Shown: positions 1-8,786 of the stretch, piece after piece
How positions within the stretch are numbered: position 1 is the stretch's first letter
Layout of the letters: the number at the start of each line of letters is the position of its first letter
Origin: Paracoccaceae bacterium
Lineage (GTDB): Bacteria; Pseudomonadota; Alphaproteobacteria; Rhodobacterales; Rhodobacteraceae
DNA length: 58,749 nt
Assembly (NCBI GenBank): GCA_021741245.1
Contig: JAIOYF010000019.1
Span: 1-58,749, forward strand
Direction: 5' to 3'
Translations under genes and position numbers: made by a program
Notes under the pieces: generated by a model
What the model was told of the DNA's origin: nothing
What the model saw: only the letters and a program-made list of their open reading frames with translations
The model's database searches: none

Positions 1-139
1 ATAGGAGCCTTGATGCTCCAGCACCATCCGAACGGCGCGTGCCCGCATCTCAGGTGAATAACGGTTTGATGTCTTACTCTTTTCCATAGCCCTCATCCTT
101 AGTCAGGTTGAAGGTCTCCGGCAAACCCGGGGCGGTTCA
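1..139 (-). mobile_element. IS3-family insertion sequence, left copy (5' end only)
   Basis: This is the outer end of an IS3-family element, cut by the start of the window. The IS terminus is at base 139; read on the minus strand it begins TGAACCGCCCCGGGTTTGCC. The minus-strand ATG at 87-85 opens OrfA, of which 29 codons are present, reading MEKSKTSNRYSPEMRARAVR and on. The helix-turn-helix start with the SPEMRARAVRMVLEH pattern is characteristic of IS3-group OrfA proteins. The same sequence, inverted, forms bases 58611-58749. The two copies differ at three positions (28, 37 and 40 of this end), so they are separate genomic copies. The IS has inserted at the start of a tniQ gene. No target duplication can be checked because the other IS end lies outside the window. 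Confidence 0.85.
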
Positions 140-1969
140 CCCCACCCCTAAACCGCGGGAAACACTCTATTCCTACCTGTCGCGCCTCGCGGCTGTCTGG
201 CGCACGGATGCCCCTGAGCTCACCTATGACATGGGCGCACCGTTCAGGCGGCTATTGGAACAGGATATGGGGGCCCTCGAAACCGTTGCCGATTGGGCGA
301 AACTGTCCCCCGATGTTATGACTGAGCTGCTGTCCTGGACCGGGATCCGGGCAGGGAACGTCCGGATGGAATTCCGAGGCGAGCTCTATGTTTCTAGGGC
401 GATTCGCAACCCGATCATGCGCGGATGCCCCGTCTGCCTGCGCGAGGACGCCGCCGGTGCGACGGAGCCGGCCTATGCGGCGATGAGCATGCGGGGGGAC
501 TGGCAATTGCGCGAGGCGACGCTGTGCGTAGGCCACCGCCACCCTCTAGTTCCCCTTTGGCATGCTGCCGCGCCCCGGGACCGTTTCGATATCGGGGCTC
601 GGCTGCGCGAGGTTGAGGCGGATATTCTGTCCGGGGCGTTTGACCGGCCGCTGCGGGAGCCGTCGGGCTACGACCTATGGCTCGATCGGCGGCTTGACGA
701 TGGCACGGACGCCACATGGTTCTCGGATCACACCGTTTATGTGGTGACCACTCTGTGCCGCCTGCTTGGGCAGGCCCTGCTGAAAGAGGATACCCACAAG
801 GATGATCAGTTGTCCGACCGGGCGCATGCGGCCGGGTTCGATGTGGCGGTTGCCGGAGAGGCGGCGATCAGGGCCGCTCTCGAACATGTGGCGGCGCGGG
901 CAACCGGCGCTTTGGATGAAGCCGGTAAGGCCTTCGGGCCGCTCTATTCACGGCTCAACCGAGACTACCTGCATGATTCCGGGTTTGACCCGTTCCGGGA
1001 CATTTTGCGCGACTGCATCCTCGAGAACTGGCCCATAGGGTCCGGGGAAACGGTTCTGGGTCGGGTGGTTCCCGAGAGGCGCCTCCATTCCGTCACGACG
1101 GCGGCGACGGAGACCGGGATCGGCACGAAGGTTCTGGAGCATTTCCTTGTGGAGGCTGGGGCCATCGCGGCGGATGATCCGCGACCCCAGAGCCGGAGGT
1201 TGTTCGATGCTAAGGTCTATGCCGGGCTTATGGCGGAAATCCCCACCCTTGTCGGGCCGATCGCTATGCGGACAGCGATGGGGGCCACCCGAATGGAGCT
1301 TGCTGCCCTGGCCGAGGAGGGGCTGCTGATCCCCCGGACCCGGTTTGAGAAGGTGAAGAACCCGTGGCGGATCTCGGACGGGGTCGCCTTTGTGGCGGGG
1401 CTATCCGCCGGGGCCCGCTATGTCGCCGAGGACGACACGGAATGGCAGACCCTGCTTCTGGCCTGTCGGCGCAGCGGGGTCCCCTTGTCGGAGCTGATAC
1501 GGGCCATTGGCGACCAGCGCCTGACCGTCGGACAGCGCGCAGGTGTGACCGGCTTCCATGGGATCGTCGTACCGAAATCCGACGTGGACGTGCTGGCCGC
1601 TCCGGCCCGGGCTGTCCGGGATGAGTTTCTGGAGGAGGTTCCGGCAGCGTCACCGCGGCAGAATTCGGACGATCCGTCGGGCTACGCGATGGCGGGGTGT
1701 TTCAGGCCATGATCGAGGCCGGTCATGTGAGCGCCTATCGGATCATCAACCCCCGGACGGGTCGCCCGCAACACCGGATGACGCCGCAGGATATGGCGGC
1801 GTTTCACCTCCGCTTCATGACCCTGACGACCCTGTCCGCCGAGACGGGTCAGCATCGCAATACCCTGAAAGGCCTTCTCGCCGCCCGCAGGATTTCCCCG
1901 TTCGCGCCCGATGGGCAGGATTTCGGCGCGGTTTATCTGAGGGCGGATGTCGCGGCGATCATGCGATGA
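140..1969 (+). pseudogene. tniQ: TniQ-family transposition protein, 5' end lost to an IS and frameshifted near the 3' end
   Basis: TniQ proteins pick the target site for Tn7- and Tn5053-type transposons. The N-terminus is PTPKPRETLYSYLSRLA, the usual TniQ opening, but the IS ends at base 139 and the native start is gone. A zinc finger follows (CPVC near base 427, then CVGH). The first frame ends at 1712 in unrelated sequence. From about base 1655 the TniQ C-terminus continues in another frame as AAEFGRSVGLRDGGVFQAM, then MTLTTLSAETGQHRNTLKG, PFAPDGQDFGAVYLRADV and a stop at 1969. A small indel near 1645-1660 explains this; restored, the protein would be about 610 residues. The gene runs toward the transposon terminus at 2062 and tRNA-Arg. 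A sequencing error could mimic the frameshift, but the IS truncation is clear. Confidence 0.8.
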
Positions 1970-2020
1970 CCAGTCCTCAAGTCAAAGGTCAGCCTTGGAT
2001 GGCTTACCTCGATCAAATTC

Positions 2021-2062
2021 CCGACTTTTGCCGAAAAGTCGGCGTTTGCGCGCCTGACGACA
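2021..2062 (+). repeat. TniQ-element terminus with perfect hairpin, 14 bp from tRNA-Arg
   Basis: A 9-bp perfect inverted repeat (CCGACTTTT at 2021-2029, AAAAGTCGG at 2034-2042, loop GCCG) is followed by TTTGCG and by CGACA ending at 2062. Read inward from 2062 the terminus starts TGTCGTCAGGCGCGC, and TGTCG-type ends fit Tn5053/Tn7-like transposons. The hairpin begins 51 nt after the tniQ stop codon. The same hairpin at the same distance from a tniQ 3' end recurs at 55873-55902, which supports this being a conserved element end rather than a chance palindrome. The exact last base is inferred, because the far end and target duplication are outside the window. Confidence 0.6.
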
Positions 2063-2076
2063 AAATCAAAGGTGTT

Positions 2077-2153
2077 TGGCGGCCCCGGAAGGACTCGAAC
2101 CCTCGACCCGCTGCTTAGAAGGCAGCTGCTCTATCCAGCTGAGCTACGGAACC
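2077..2153 (-). tRNA. tRNA-Arg, anticodon UCU
   Basis: The minus strand folds as a 77-nt tRNA. The acceptor stem GGTTCCG pairs with CGGGGCC (two G-U pairs), followed by discriminator G and an encoded CCA. The D arm begins TAGCTCAGCTGG. The anticodon arm is GCTGC-CTTCTAA-GCAGC with anticodon TCT. The T arm contains GGTTCGAGTCC. It reads AGA/AGG arginine codons, which are rare in such a GC-rich genome. Its 3' end is 14 bp from the TniQ-element terminus, so it is the likely attachment site. The tRNA itself is complete and looks functional. Confidence 0.95.
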
Positions 2154-2183
2154 GCTTTGCGTGTTTTGCGTCAGTCGCGCGAT

Positions 2184-2648
2184 TTAGGCAAGTTGCTTTG
2201 TCATGAAAACCGAATTGGGGTCGTCCCAATAGCCCTCAAATGGTGTGCATTCCTCGAATCCGGCATTGCCATAGAGCGCACGGGCCGCGACGAAGGTCGG
2301 CTGCACCCCCGTTTCCAGTGACAGGCGCAGGAACCCTTCGGCGCGGGCGGCATCTGTCAGGTGCTCCAGCATGCGGCGTGACAGACCCCTTCCGCGCACT
2401 TCGGCCAGAACATGCATCGATTTGATCTCGGCATGGGTTTCGTCAATCCGCTTGAAGGCCCCCATGGCAATCGGCCTCCCCTCCTCGCGCATCACGAAAA
2501 ACCAGATGCCCGGCATGCAAAGCTGGCCTGCATCCATCATATGGATGCTTTCGGGCGGCGTATCGGCGTGCATGTCTGCGGTGTGGCGCTCCATCAAAAG
2601 CCCGAGGTCCGAGGCAAGGGGGCTTTCCAGCGCGATTGTTGGCGTCAT
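2184..2648 (-). CDS. GNAT-family N-acetyltransferase
   Basis: A 154-residue single-domain acetyltransferase that would move an acetyl group from acetyl-CoA to an amine; the substrate is unknown. The acetyl-CoA loop (motif A) is visible at residues 78-90, MHVLAEVRGRGLS, carrying the RGxG signature, and motif B follows near ALYGNAGFEE at 124-133. The order IAMGAFKRI...HAEIKSMHV resembles the YsnE/YhhY-like branch of small GNATs. It lies between tRNA-Arg and a MYG1-type gene on the same strand, with about 110 bp to the latter, so it may have its own promoter. The family is clear; the acceptor substrate cannot be read from the sequence. Confidence 0.85.
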   Translation of the reverse strand: MTPTIALESPLASDLGLLMERHTADMHADTPPESIHMMDAGQLCMPGIWFFVMREEGRPIAMGAFKRIDETHAEIKSMHVLAEVRGRGLSRRMLEHLTDAARAEGFLRLSLETGVQPTFVAARALYGNAGFEECTPFEGYWDDPNSVFMTKQLA

Positions 2649-2759
2649 TGGCGTTCATCCGGTTTACATCGGCGTCAAGCTGTCGATTTTCCAAATGATA
2701 TTCAATAGCCATTTCCGACCATTTCCGGCCTCTTCCGGATCAAAAGCCGCGCGGATGGA

Positions 2760-3695
2760 TCAGATCGTCCCTGGGCGTTCCGCCTCGGCGATCGCGAGCC
2801 TTGCCAAGGCAAGCACCGCATCACGGCTATCAGCGACGGCAATAAAACGGCCGTTGTGGCAAAAGCGGGCACCGGTCACCCCCGATGCCGCCTCAAAAGC
2901 TGCATCTGTCAGACCGGCCCATGCGGCGGGCAGATCAGCGCGTTGTGCAAAACCTTCTTCGCGAAGCCGGATTCCATTCAGCGCCCAATCCTTTTCACGA
3001 GGATGAATGACAAAAAGCAAATGGTCCGCCCCCGACGCCGTGAGCGCCGCGCGGTAGGGCATGCCCATCGGCAATTCAAGAATGCGGCTTGCGCCAGCGT
3101 TTGTGATCGCCTGATCGACAACCGCCTCGGCCCGACCCTTGGCCGCAGCTTGGGTGATCGCGGCCTCCACAAAGGCGCGGGCGACCGGCAGTGCCTGATC
3201 AAAGGCGCGGTCGTCTGCTGCGGGTGAGCGGTCATCAAACACCGGCTTGAGGGATTCCAGCAGCACGGGCAGCGTCAGTCCAGACAATAGCCCGGCCGAA
3301 CCGGGGTTGATGGCACCATTGTCCATCAGGTCAACCGGCAGGACAAAATGTAGATCAAACGCCAGATGAACCGTTTCAAGCTGCGTCTCCGGCACATCAC
3401 AGGCACGCAGATAGTCGTGCCCAAAGTGTCGCCAGATCAGCCCAAAAGAACTGAAAGGCCGGCCGTCATCACGAAGGGGTGGATCTTTTTGGTGGTGGTC
3501 AAACAGGCCTTCATTGGCATCATAGCCCCGGCCGACGTCATAGATAATCCGATCGGAAGAGGGCGTGATCCAATCCGCGTCACGCGTGCGGAGCAATTTG
3601 GCTTTTGGGAAAAGGCGCGTCAGAATGACCGACGACAAAAGCTCATCAGCATGAAATCCGCCGGAATGCGTGACCAGAAAAGAAGGCGTCGTCAC
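2760..3695 (-). CDS. MYG1-family metal-dependent hydrolase (DHH-type)
   Basis: A 311-residue protein of the MYG1 (UPF0160) family, relatives of DHH phosphoesterases; the eukaryotic member is a 3'-5' RNA exonuclease. The metal-binding motifs are present in the right order: THSGGFHADE at residues 9-18, DVGRGYD at 53-59 and the DHHQ motif at 66-69. Length and motif order match bacterial members. The neighbours, a GNAT and an NDUFS4-like gene, give no functional hint. Family assignment is firm. The bacterial role is not established, so nuclease activity is inferred from homologues. Confidence 0.88.
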   Translation of the reverse strand: MTTPSFLVTHSGGFHADELLSSVILTRLFPKAKLLRTRDADWITPSSDRIIYDVGRGYDANEGLFDHHQKDPPLRDDGRPFSSFGLIWRHFGHDYLRACDVPETQLETVHLAFDLHFVLPVDLMDNGAINPGSAGLLSGLTLPVLLESLKPVFDDRSPAADDRAFDQALPVARAFVEAAITQAAAKGRAEAVVDQAITNAGASRILELPMGMPYRAALTASGADHLLFVIHPREKDWALNGIRLREEGFAQRADLPAAWAGLTDAAFEAASGVTGARFCHNGRFIAVADSRDAVLALARLAIAEAERPGTI

Positions 3696-3807
3696 GTATT
3701 TGACCCTTTCGAAAGGATTTTGCAGGTCTAAACCTCAAGGGTGGGGGCTGCTCAGCACAGCCAAAGATGCCTTGAAACACAAACGCGCCGGTGGCTGGCA
3801 TCAAGCC

Positions 3808-4119
3808 CTAGTGCGTCCAAACGCCCCTGCGGTCAGTGGCGAAGTTTTCGCCATACCCTCGCGGACGAATCACGGCCTTGCGCTCCTTTGGCAATTGCAC
3901 GTCGAAGGCAATTCCCTTGTCTGTGGCATAGGCTTCGGCTGCTTCGCGACTGTCAAAGCGCAGCTTGACCTGTGCTTGGGTGTCGTCAGAAGACGTCCAC
4001 CCCATCAGCGGGTCAACCTCGCGGGCGGAGGCAGGGGCAAATTCAAGAACCCAGCCCTTTGTCTTGGCCGTTCCCGACTGCATCGCTGTTTTGGTGGGCT
4101 GGTAAATGCGGGCGCGCAT
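3808..4119 (-). CDS. NDUFS4-like respiratory complex I accessory subunit
   Basis: A 103-residue soluble protein of the ETC complex I subunit family, the alphaproteobacterial counterpart of mitochondrial NDUFS4 (18 kDa). Hallmarks are the start [19 protein letters not shown], the central WVLEFAP and MGWTSSDDT, and the C-terminal [15 protein letters not shown]. In the family this subunit sits on the matrix or cytoplasmic arm of NADH:quinone oxidoreductase and stabilises the NADH-binding module. As in other alphaproteobacteria it is encoded away from the nuo operon. A GGAGG-type ribosome site (AGGAGGTTTCCC on the minus strand) precedes the ATG at 4119. Confidence 0.9.
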   Translation of the reverse strand: MRARIYQPTKTAMQSGTAKTKGWVLEFAPASAREVDPLMGWTSSDDTQAQVKLRFDSREAAEAYATDKGIAFDVQLPKERKAVIRPRGYGENFATDRRGVWTH

Positions 4120-4517
4120 GGGAAACCTCCTGAAGTGCAGTTCATATATCGTCTAAAACGGGGGGGGTGTGCAAGCGGCAAGCGATTGCGTTTGTGCCAG
4201 GCAAGTCGCTGTCGATTGGCCACGGGGTGTGGGTGGGGTGTGTGGTGCGGCCAACCGACAGCTTCAGTTGCTGCTTGCCCGTTCAACTTGCCGTATTGCA
4301 TGACTCATTTCAACCAAAAGATGCAATATTTCTGATAGTTTTCGCTAAAATTGCATTTTACATCTTAACCAATAAACAAAAGTCGTTAACGGCAGGTTTC
4401 GCATCGGAAGTCCTGGCTCAAAAATACACTTACCCCAGCAATCCGGGAACACACCCTTCCATGGGAACAAAAACGGAATAGATTGCAGCACAGGCGGGAA
4501 TCGCTTTGGGAAGGACT
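4120..4517. other. Divergent intergenic region upstream of uvrB
   Basis: About 400 bp separate the NDUFS4-like gene (leftward) from uvrB (rightward). The half nearest uvrB, about 4290-4420, is clearly richer in A and T than the neighbouring genes, as expected of promoter DNA. It holds two GAAC words (4447-4450 and 4465-4468), the second in an SOS-box-like arrangement described separately. I see no small gene here; the open frames across it lack plausible ribosome sites. Confidence 0.5.
4465..4479 (+). promoter_or_regulatory. Possible LexA (SOS) box upstream of uvrB
   Basis: The sequence GAAC-N7-GAAT lies about 40 bp before the uvrB start. Alphaproteobacterial LexA binds the direct repeat GTTC-N7-GTTC, whose complement is GAAC-N7-GAAC, so this matches seven of eight defined bases. 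uvrB is an SOS gene in many bacteria, which supports the reading. The match is imperfect and short, so chance is possible. Confidence 0.4.
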
Positions 4518-4520
4518 ATG

Positions 4521-6701
4521 ATGCCGCACAACAACTCCAACGACCTGTCGCCGCGCCCGGATGTTCTGACCAGACCAAAGCTGGAAGGGGGCCGGAAATT
4601 CGCCCTAAGCACCCCGTTTCAACCGGCCGGCGACCAGCCGATGGCCATTGCGGAACTGTCTGCCGGTGTTTTGTCGGGCGAGAGGGATCAGGTTTTGCTG
4701 GGGGCCACGGGTACCGGCAAGACCTTTACGATGGCCAAGATCATTGAACAGACCCAACGCCCCGCCATCATCCTTGCCCCAAACAAGACCTTGGCCGCGC
4801 AACTCTTTGGCGAATTCAAGGGCTTCTTTCCAGATAACGCAGTCGAGTATTTCGTTTCCTATTACGATTACTACCAGCCCGAGGCCTATGTCGCCCGGTC
4901 CGACACCTATATCGAGAAAGAATCCCAGATCAACGAACAGATCGACCGGATGCGCCATTCGGCCACGCGGGCGCTGTTGGAGCGCGACGATGTGATCATC
5001 GTGGCCTCTGTCTCGTGCATTTATGGCATCGGCTCGGTCGAGACCTATTCGGCGATGACCCAAGACCTGATCACGGGCCAGATGTATGACCAGCGCAAGG
5101 TGATTGCGGAACTTGTCTCGCAGCAATACCGCCGGAACGATCAGGGGTTTCAGCGCGGGTCCTTCCGGGTGCGCGGCGATAGTCTTGAGGTCTGGCCTGC
5201 CCACCTTGAGGACCGCGCGTGGCGCTTTTCGTTTTTTGGCGAAGAGCTGGAAACGATTGCGGAATTCGATCCTCTGACCGGAGCCAAGACGGGTACGTTT
5301 CCGCAAATCCGCATCTATGCCAACAGCCACTACGTGACCCCGCGCCCCACGATGCAGCAAGCCGTTCTGGGCATCAAGAAAGAGCTGCGCCAGCGGCTGG
5401 ACCAGTTGGTGAACGAGGGCAAGCTGTTGGAGGCGCAACGGCTGGAACAGCGCACGAATTTTGATCTTGAGATGCTGGAGGCCACGGGCGTCTGCAACGG
5501 GATCGAGAATTACTCGCGCTATCTGACGGGCCGCGCGCCGGGAGAGCCACCGCCGACGCTGTTTGAATTCATCCCCGACAATGCCATTGTTTTTGCGGAC
5601 GAATCCCACGTCTCGGTGCCGCAGATCGGCGGCATGTACAAAGGCGACTTTCGGCGCAAGATGACCTTGGCCGAACATGGCTTTCGCTTGCCCTCTTGCA
5701 TGGACAACCGACCCCTGAAGTTTGAAGAATGGGATGCGATGCGCCCGCAAACGGTCTTCGTCAGCGCCACCCCCGCGTCGTGGGAGTTGGAGCAAGCGGG
5801 GGGCGTTTTCACCGAACAGGTCATCCGCCCCACGGGCCTTGTCGATCCGCAGATCGAGATTCGCCCCGTCGAGATGCAGGTTGATGACCTGCTGGATGAG
5901 ATTCGCCGCGTCGCCGCCCTTGGGTTGCGCATTCTAGTGACCACCTTGACCAAGCGGATGGCCGAGGATTTGACCGAATATTTCCACGAACAAGGCATCC
6001 GAATCCGCTATATGCACTCGGACATTGACACGATTGAGCGCATTGAAATCCTGCGCGATCTGCGGCTTGGTGCGTTTGATGTGCTGGTTGGCATCAACCT
6101 TTTGCGGGAAGGGTTGGATATTCCGGAATGCGGTTTGGTTGCGATTCTGGATGCGGATAAAGAAGGTTTCTTGCGCTCGGAAACCTCGTTGATCCAGACA
6201 ATCGGCCGGGCCGCGCGGAACTCCGATGGTCGGGTGATCATGTATGCAGACCGGATCACTGGCAGCATGGAACGCGCGATTGGGGAAACCAACCGCCGCC
6301 GCGACAAGCAGATCTCCTATAACACCCTGCACGGGATCACCCCCACGACGATCAAGAAAAACGTCGAGGATGTGCTATTGGGCATCTATCAAGGCGACAC
6401 GGATCAGGCGCGCATTACGACCAAGGTCGACAAACCCCTCATTGGCCAAAACCTTTCCGCCCATCTGGACGCGATGCGCACCGCCATGCGCAAAGCCGCC
6501 GAGAACCTTGAGTTCGAAGAGGCCGCCCGCCTGCGAGATGAGGTCAGACGGCTGGAGGCGGTGGAACTGACCATTGCCGACGATCCCTTGGCCCGCCAAT
6601 CCGTGGTCGAAGAGGCGGTGGAAGACGCGGTCAAGATGAGCGGTCGCTCCACCGGCGGTCGGGCCGGGATGCGCGGCGGCAAGGCGCGGCGGGGTCGCTA
6701 G
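4521..6701 (+). CDS. uvrB: Excinuclease ABC subunit B
   Basis: UvrB is the damage-verifying helicase-like subunit of nucleotide excision repair. It loads from UvrA onto the lesion and recruits UvrC. The product is about 726 residues. Visible motifs are the Walker [13 protein letters not shown] near the N-terminus, the beta-hairpin region [13 protein letters not shown], the Walker B region VFADESHV, helicase motif [12 protein letters not shown], motif [11 protein letters not shown] and a C-terminal UVR domain ([18 protein letters not shown]). The start is ambiguous between two adjacent ATGs at 4518 and 4521; AAGGA at 4511-4515 fits the second better. The tail after the UVR domain is basic and glycine-rich. 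Confidence 0.97.
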   Translation: MPHNNSNDLSPRPDVLTRPKLEGGRKFALSTPFQPAGDQPMAIAELSAGVLSGERDQVLLGATGTGKTFTMAKIIEQTQRPAIILAPNKTLAAQLFGEFKGFFPDNAVEYFVSYYDYYQPEAYVARSDTYIEKESQINEQIDRMRHSATRALLERDDVIIVASVSCIYGIGSVETYSAMTQDLITGQMYDQRKVIAELVSQQYRRNDQGFQRGSFRVRGDSLEVWPAHLEDRAWRFSFFGEELETIAEFDPLTGAKTGTFPQIRIYANSHYVTPRPTMQQAVLGIKKELRQRLDQLVNEGKLLEAQRLEQRTNFDLEMLEATGVCNGIENYSRYLTGRAPGEPPPTLFEFIPDNAIVFADESHVSVPQIGGMYKGDFRRKMTLAEHGFRLPSCMDNRPLKFEEWDAMRPQTVFVSATPASWELEQAGGVFTEQVIRPTGLVDPQIEIRPVEMQVDDLLDEIRRVAALGLRILVTTLTKRMAEDLTEYFHEQGIRIRYMHSDIDTIERIEILRDLRLGAFDVLVGINLLREGLDIPECGLVAILDADKEGFLRSETSLIQTIGRAARNSDGRVIMYADRITGSMERAIGETNRRRDKQISYNTLHGITPTTIKKNVEDVLLGIYQGDTDQARITTKVDKPLIGQNLSAHLDAMRTAMRKAAENLEFEEAARLRDEVRRLEAVELTIADDPLARQSVVEEAVEDAVKMSGRSTGGRAGMRGGKARRGR

Positions 6702-6775
6702 GGTTTGTCTGGGCCTGCAACCCGCAAACGCGACGCCGGATCGGTGTCTGACGGCGTGAGCCAAAAGGGGCTGCG

Positions 6776-7396
6776 CTAGCCAACAGCGGCCAATACTTTG
6801 CCCTGTGCCACAGTGGTCGGTGCAATCCACAGCTTGCCTCCGTGATAGCCACCACGGATCAAGAACCCTTCGTCCCGCACCTCTGGATGGGCATCGGCCC
6901 AATCGCGGTAGCGGTCATTGGTCACGACGCGGGCCCCCAGATCACGCGCTGCCTTCAAGATCACCTCATCGGCCGGCGTGCCCTTGTGCACCACAAGGAC
7001 CTGATCGGCAGGCAATTTTAGCATGCCTGCCAGCACCCGATCATCCAGATAGCGGGTCGAAATCTTGTATCCCACATTGGCGTCAAAGATCACCCCGGCA
7101 CAAAGGCCCCGTGTCGAAAGTTCGGCCAGAACCTCGACCAAGGTGGCCAGTTGCGGTGTGCCGTCCCGCCAGTGCAAAACATTCGATCCATCCACGACAA
7201 CCCACGCCCCACGATCGCGGGCCTTGACCCTTTTGAGGCGCTTGCCCTCTTTCCGCGGCAGGAAAAGGACGAGAATGCTGGCAAAGCCCGAAACCAGTGC
7301 AAGCAGCATAAGATCTGACAGGCCGGGGCCAAACCTAAGCCACGCATAGCCCCCTAACGCACTACAAAGTATCACTAAAAAGATACGATCAACCAT
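6776..7396 (-). CDS. Membrane-anchored NYN/Zc3h12a-like ribonuclease
   Basis: A 206-residue protein with two N-terminal membrane segments (about residues 3-20 and 28-46), a basic linker, and a C-terminal PIN-like NYN domain of the RNase Zc3h12a type. Acidic metal-binding residues are in place: VVVDGSN at 66-72, FDAN at 104-107, PADE at 141-144 and TND at 159-161, with RYRDW following. Such domains cut RNA with Mg2+. Anchoring would place the nuclease on the cytoplasmic side of the membrane. It is convergent with uvrB. Activity is inferred from conserved acidic residues; a non-nuclease role cannot be excluded. Confidence 0.75.
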   Translation of the reverse strand: MVDRIFLVILCSALGGYAWLRFGPGLSDLMLLALVSGFASILVLFLPRKEGKRLKRVKARDRGAWVVVDGSNVLHWRDGTPQLATLVEVLAELSTRGLCAGVIFDANVGYKISTRYLDDRVLAGMLKLPADQVLVVHKGTPADEVILKAARDLGARVVTNDRYRDWADAHPEVRDEGFLIRGGYHGGKLWIAPTTVAQGKVLAAVG

Positions 7397-7554
7397 AAGA
7401 AGTACTCTATGCTTGGGCCGGAATCGACGTCAAGATGCGGGCGATCTTGCGATTGAAACCACCCCATGGTGGCACAAAAGTGGCATAGGGCTTGGAAACG
7501 GTCGGATGTTTCATTAGCTGAACGTGACGGCGCAGTTCAACACAGGCCCATGCC

Positions 7555-7743
7555 ATGACATTCCTTGACCCGAACCATCCCTTTTTTGCCAAGGCCTGGG
7601 TCCGCTGGGCCACGGTTCTGTTCCCGCTGGCTTGGGCCGCGCTGGAGTTCATCTTCAACAGCCCGGGGTGGGGTGTGCTTTTCGCCGGGGCCGGGATCTA
7701 TGCCTTTTACATCTTGATCCTCAAAGGCCCGGATCAGACCTGA
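7555..7743 (+). CDS. Small two-helix membrane protein, unknown function
   Basis: A 62-residue protein that starts [19 protein letters not shown] and has two predicted membrane segments (about 17-34 and 39-57). It is of the kind seen widely in Rhodobacteraceae without known function. The stop codon lies 10 bp inside the 3' end of the opposing parA-like gene, so the two are convergent and overlap. No function can be assigned. Confidence 0.6.
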   Translation: MTFLDPNHPFFAKAWVRWATVLFPLAWAALEFIFNSPGWGVLFAGAGIYAFYILILKGPDQT

Positions 7744-8360
7744 AGCAAGGCCTCGACCTCTTGCATCAGGGCGGCGACCTCGGCACTCGCTGCCGATTTT
7801 CCCGCCTCTTGCGCGGCCAGACCATGCCCCAAGGTTTCGGCAAAGACCACACGCTGACCAAACCGCGCTTGCGCAACCTCGGCCATCGCCCCGGCAGCCA
7901 AGGCCACATCTTCGGCCAAGCGCGTTCCAGCTTTTGTGCGGTTCAACACCACCAAGGCACGGCGACTTTCCCGCGCCACAAGGTCCAGCACCCCGTCGGT
8001 CGCCCAAAGATCGACGTGGCTGCTGGCCACCGGGATCAAAACAAGGTCCGCCTCACGCAGGGCCGGACGCAGATCGGCATCAACCTTTGGCGGGGTGTCA
8101 ATGATGACGATATCGTTGAGTTTCTTTAGCTTTTCACACTCATAACTCACGCCCCAAGCGCTGGCCGTTGACAGATCAAGCCCCGGATCGCCCAGCCTGT
8201 CGCGCCGCGCCATGAACCATCGCCCCAAAGACCCCTGCGGATCCGTATCCAGCAAAGCAACCTTGCGTCCCGCCTTTGCAAAGGCCACGCCCAGATTGAC
8301 CGCCAGCGTGGTCTTGCCCGATCCACCCTTTTGCTGGGCCACCGTTATCACATACCCCAT
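7734..8360 (-). CDS. ParA-family ATPase (orphan)
   Basis: A 208-residue deviant Walker ATPase. The signature Walker A is KGGSGKTT at residues 11-18, Walker A' is DTDPQGS at 38-44 and Walker B is IIDTPP at 86-91. Proteins of this size without an N-terminal HTH position cargo such as plasmids, chemoreceptor clusters or carboxysomes; PpfA of Rhodobacter sphaeroides is one example. There is no parB or parS-like gene nearby, and the flanking genes are a small membrane protein and a lipoprotein, so the cargo is unknown. It is probably chromosomal. Confidence 0.85.
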   Translation of the reverse strand: MGYVITVAQQKGGSGKTTLAVNLGVAFAKAGRKVALLDTDPQGSLGRWFMARRDRLGDPGLDLSTASAWGVSYECEKLKKLNDIVIIDTPPKVDADLRPALREADLVLIPVASSHVDLWATDGVLDLVARESRRALVVLNRTKAGTRLAEDVALAAGAMAEVAQARFGQRVVFAETLGHGLAAQEAGKSAASAEVAALMQEVEALLQV

Positions 8361-8407
8361 GAGAATCCCCCATTGCTGCAGCGCAGCATAGGCAGATCCG
8401 TAGCAAA

Positions 8408-8704
8408 TTAACAGCGGATGCTGGCACGCATTTCGCCACTATCGCCTTGAACCGAGGCGGGCAGCACTTTGCACCCCGTAACCTCGGGGATCAGGGTGAT
8501 CATTTGGGCGCGGATGTCCTGATGCTCCCCCCGGCGGGCATAGCCAAGGCGGATCACCTCCACCCGGTTGCCCTTTTGCAAAACGGCATAGTTTCGACCG
8601 TTTCGGGTCACGTCACTGCGCGTCGCGCCAAAGAATTCAGGCGCAGGCTGCGCACCACAGCCCGCGAGGATCACGCAAAAGGTTAAAAGCCGAAGGATCT
8701 TCAT
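8408..8704 (-). CDS. Small lipoprotein, unknown function
   Basis: A 98-residue protein with a lipoprotein signal peptide: [16 protein letters not shown], lipobox LAGC with Cys16 as the lipidated residue. The mature part ends in a two-cysteine segment ([10 protein letters not shown]...IRC) that could form a disulfide. It lies upstream of parA on the same strand, 47 bp away, and divergent from the lysR gene. It should be attached to a membrane facing the periplasm. The function is not recognisable. Confidence 0.65.
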   Translation of the reverse strand: MKILRLLTFCVILAGCGAQPAPEFFGATRSDVTRNGRNYAVLQKGNRVEVIRLGYARRGEHQDIRAQMITLIPEVTGCKVLPASVQGDSGEMRASIRC

Positions 8705-8786
8705 TCAGACATTAAGGGCAAGATTGGTTAAGGGTCGATTAATGCGGCCACTGGCGCAGTGCATCGCCCTGCCCTAGCGTGTCAGC

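Noticed and set aside
140-2062. CRISPR-associated (type V-K) transposon
   Set aside because: No cas12k, no repeat-spacer array and no tracrRNA-like sequence is visible. Only TniQ and a tRNA-proximal end are shared with such elements.
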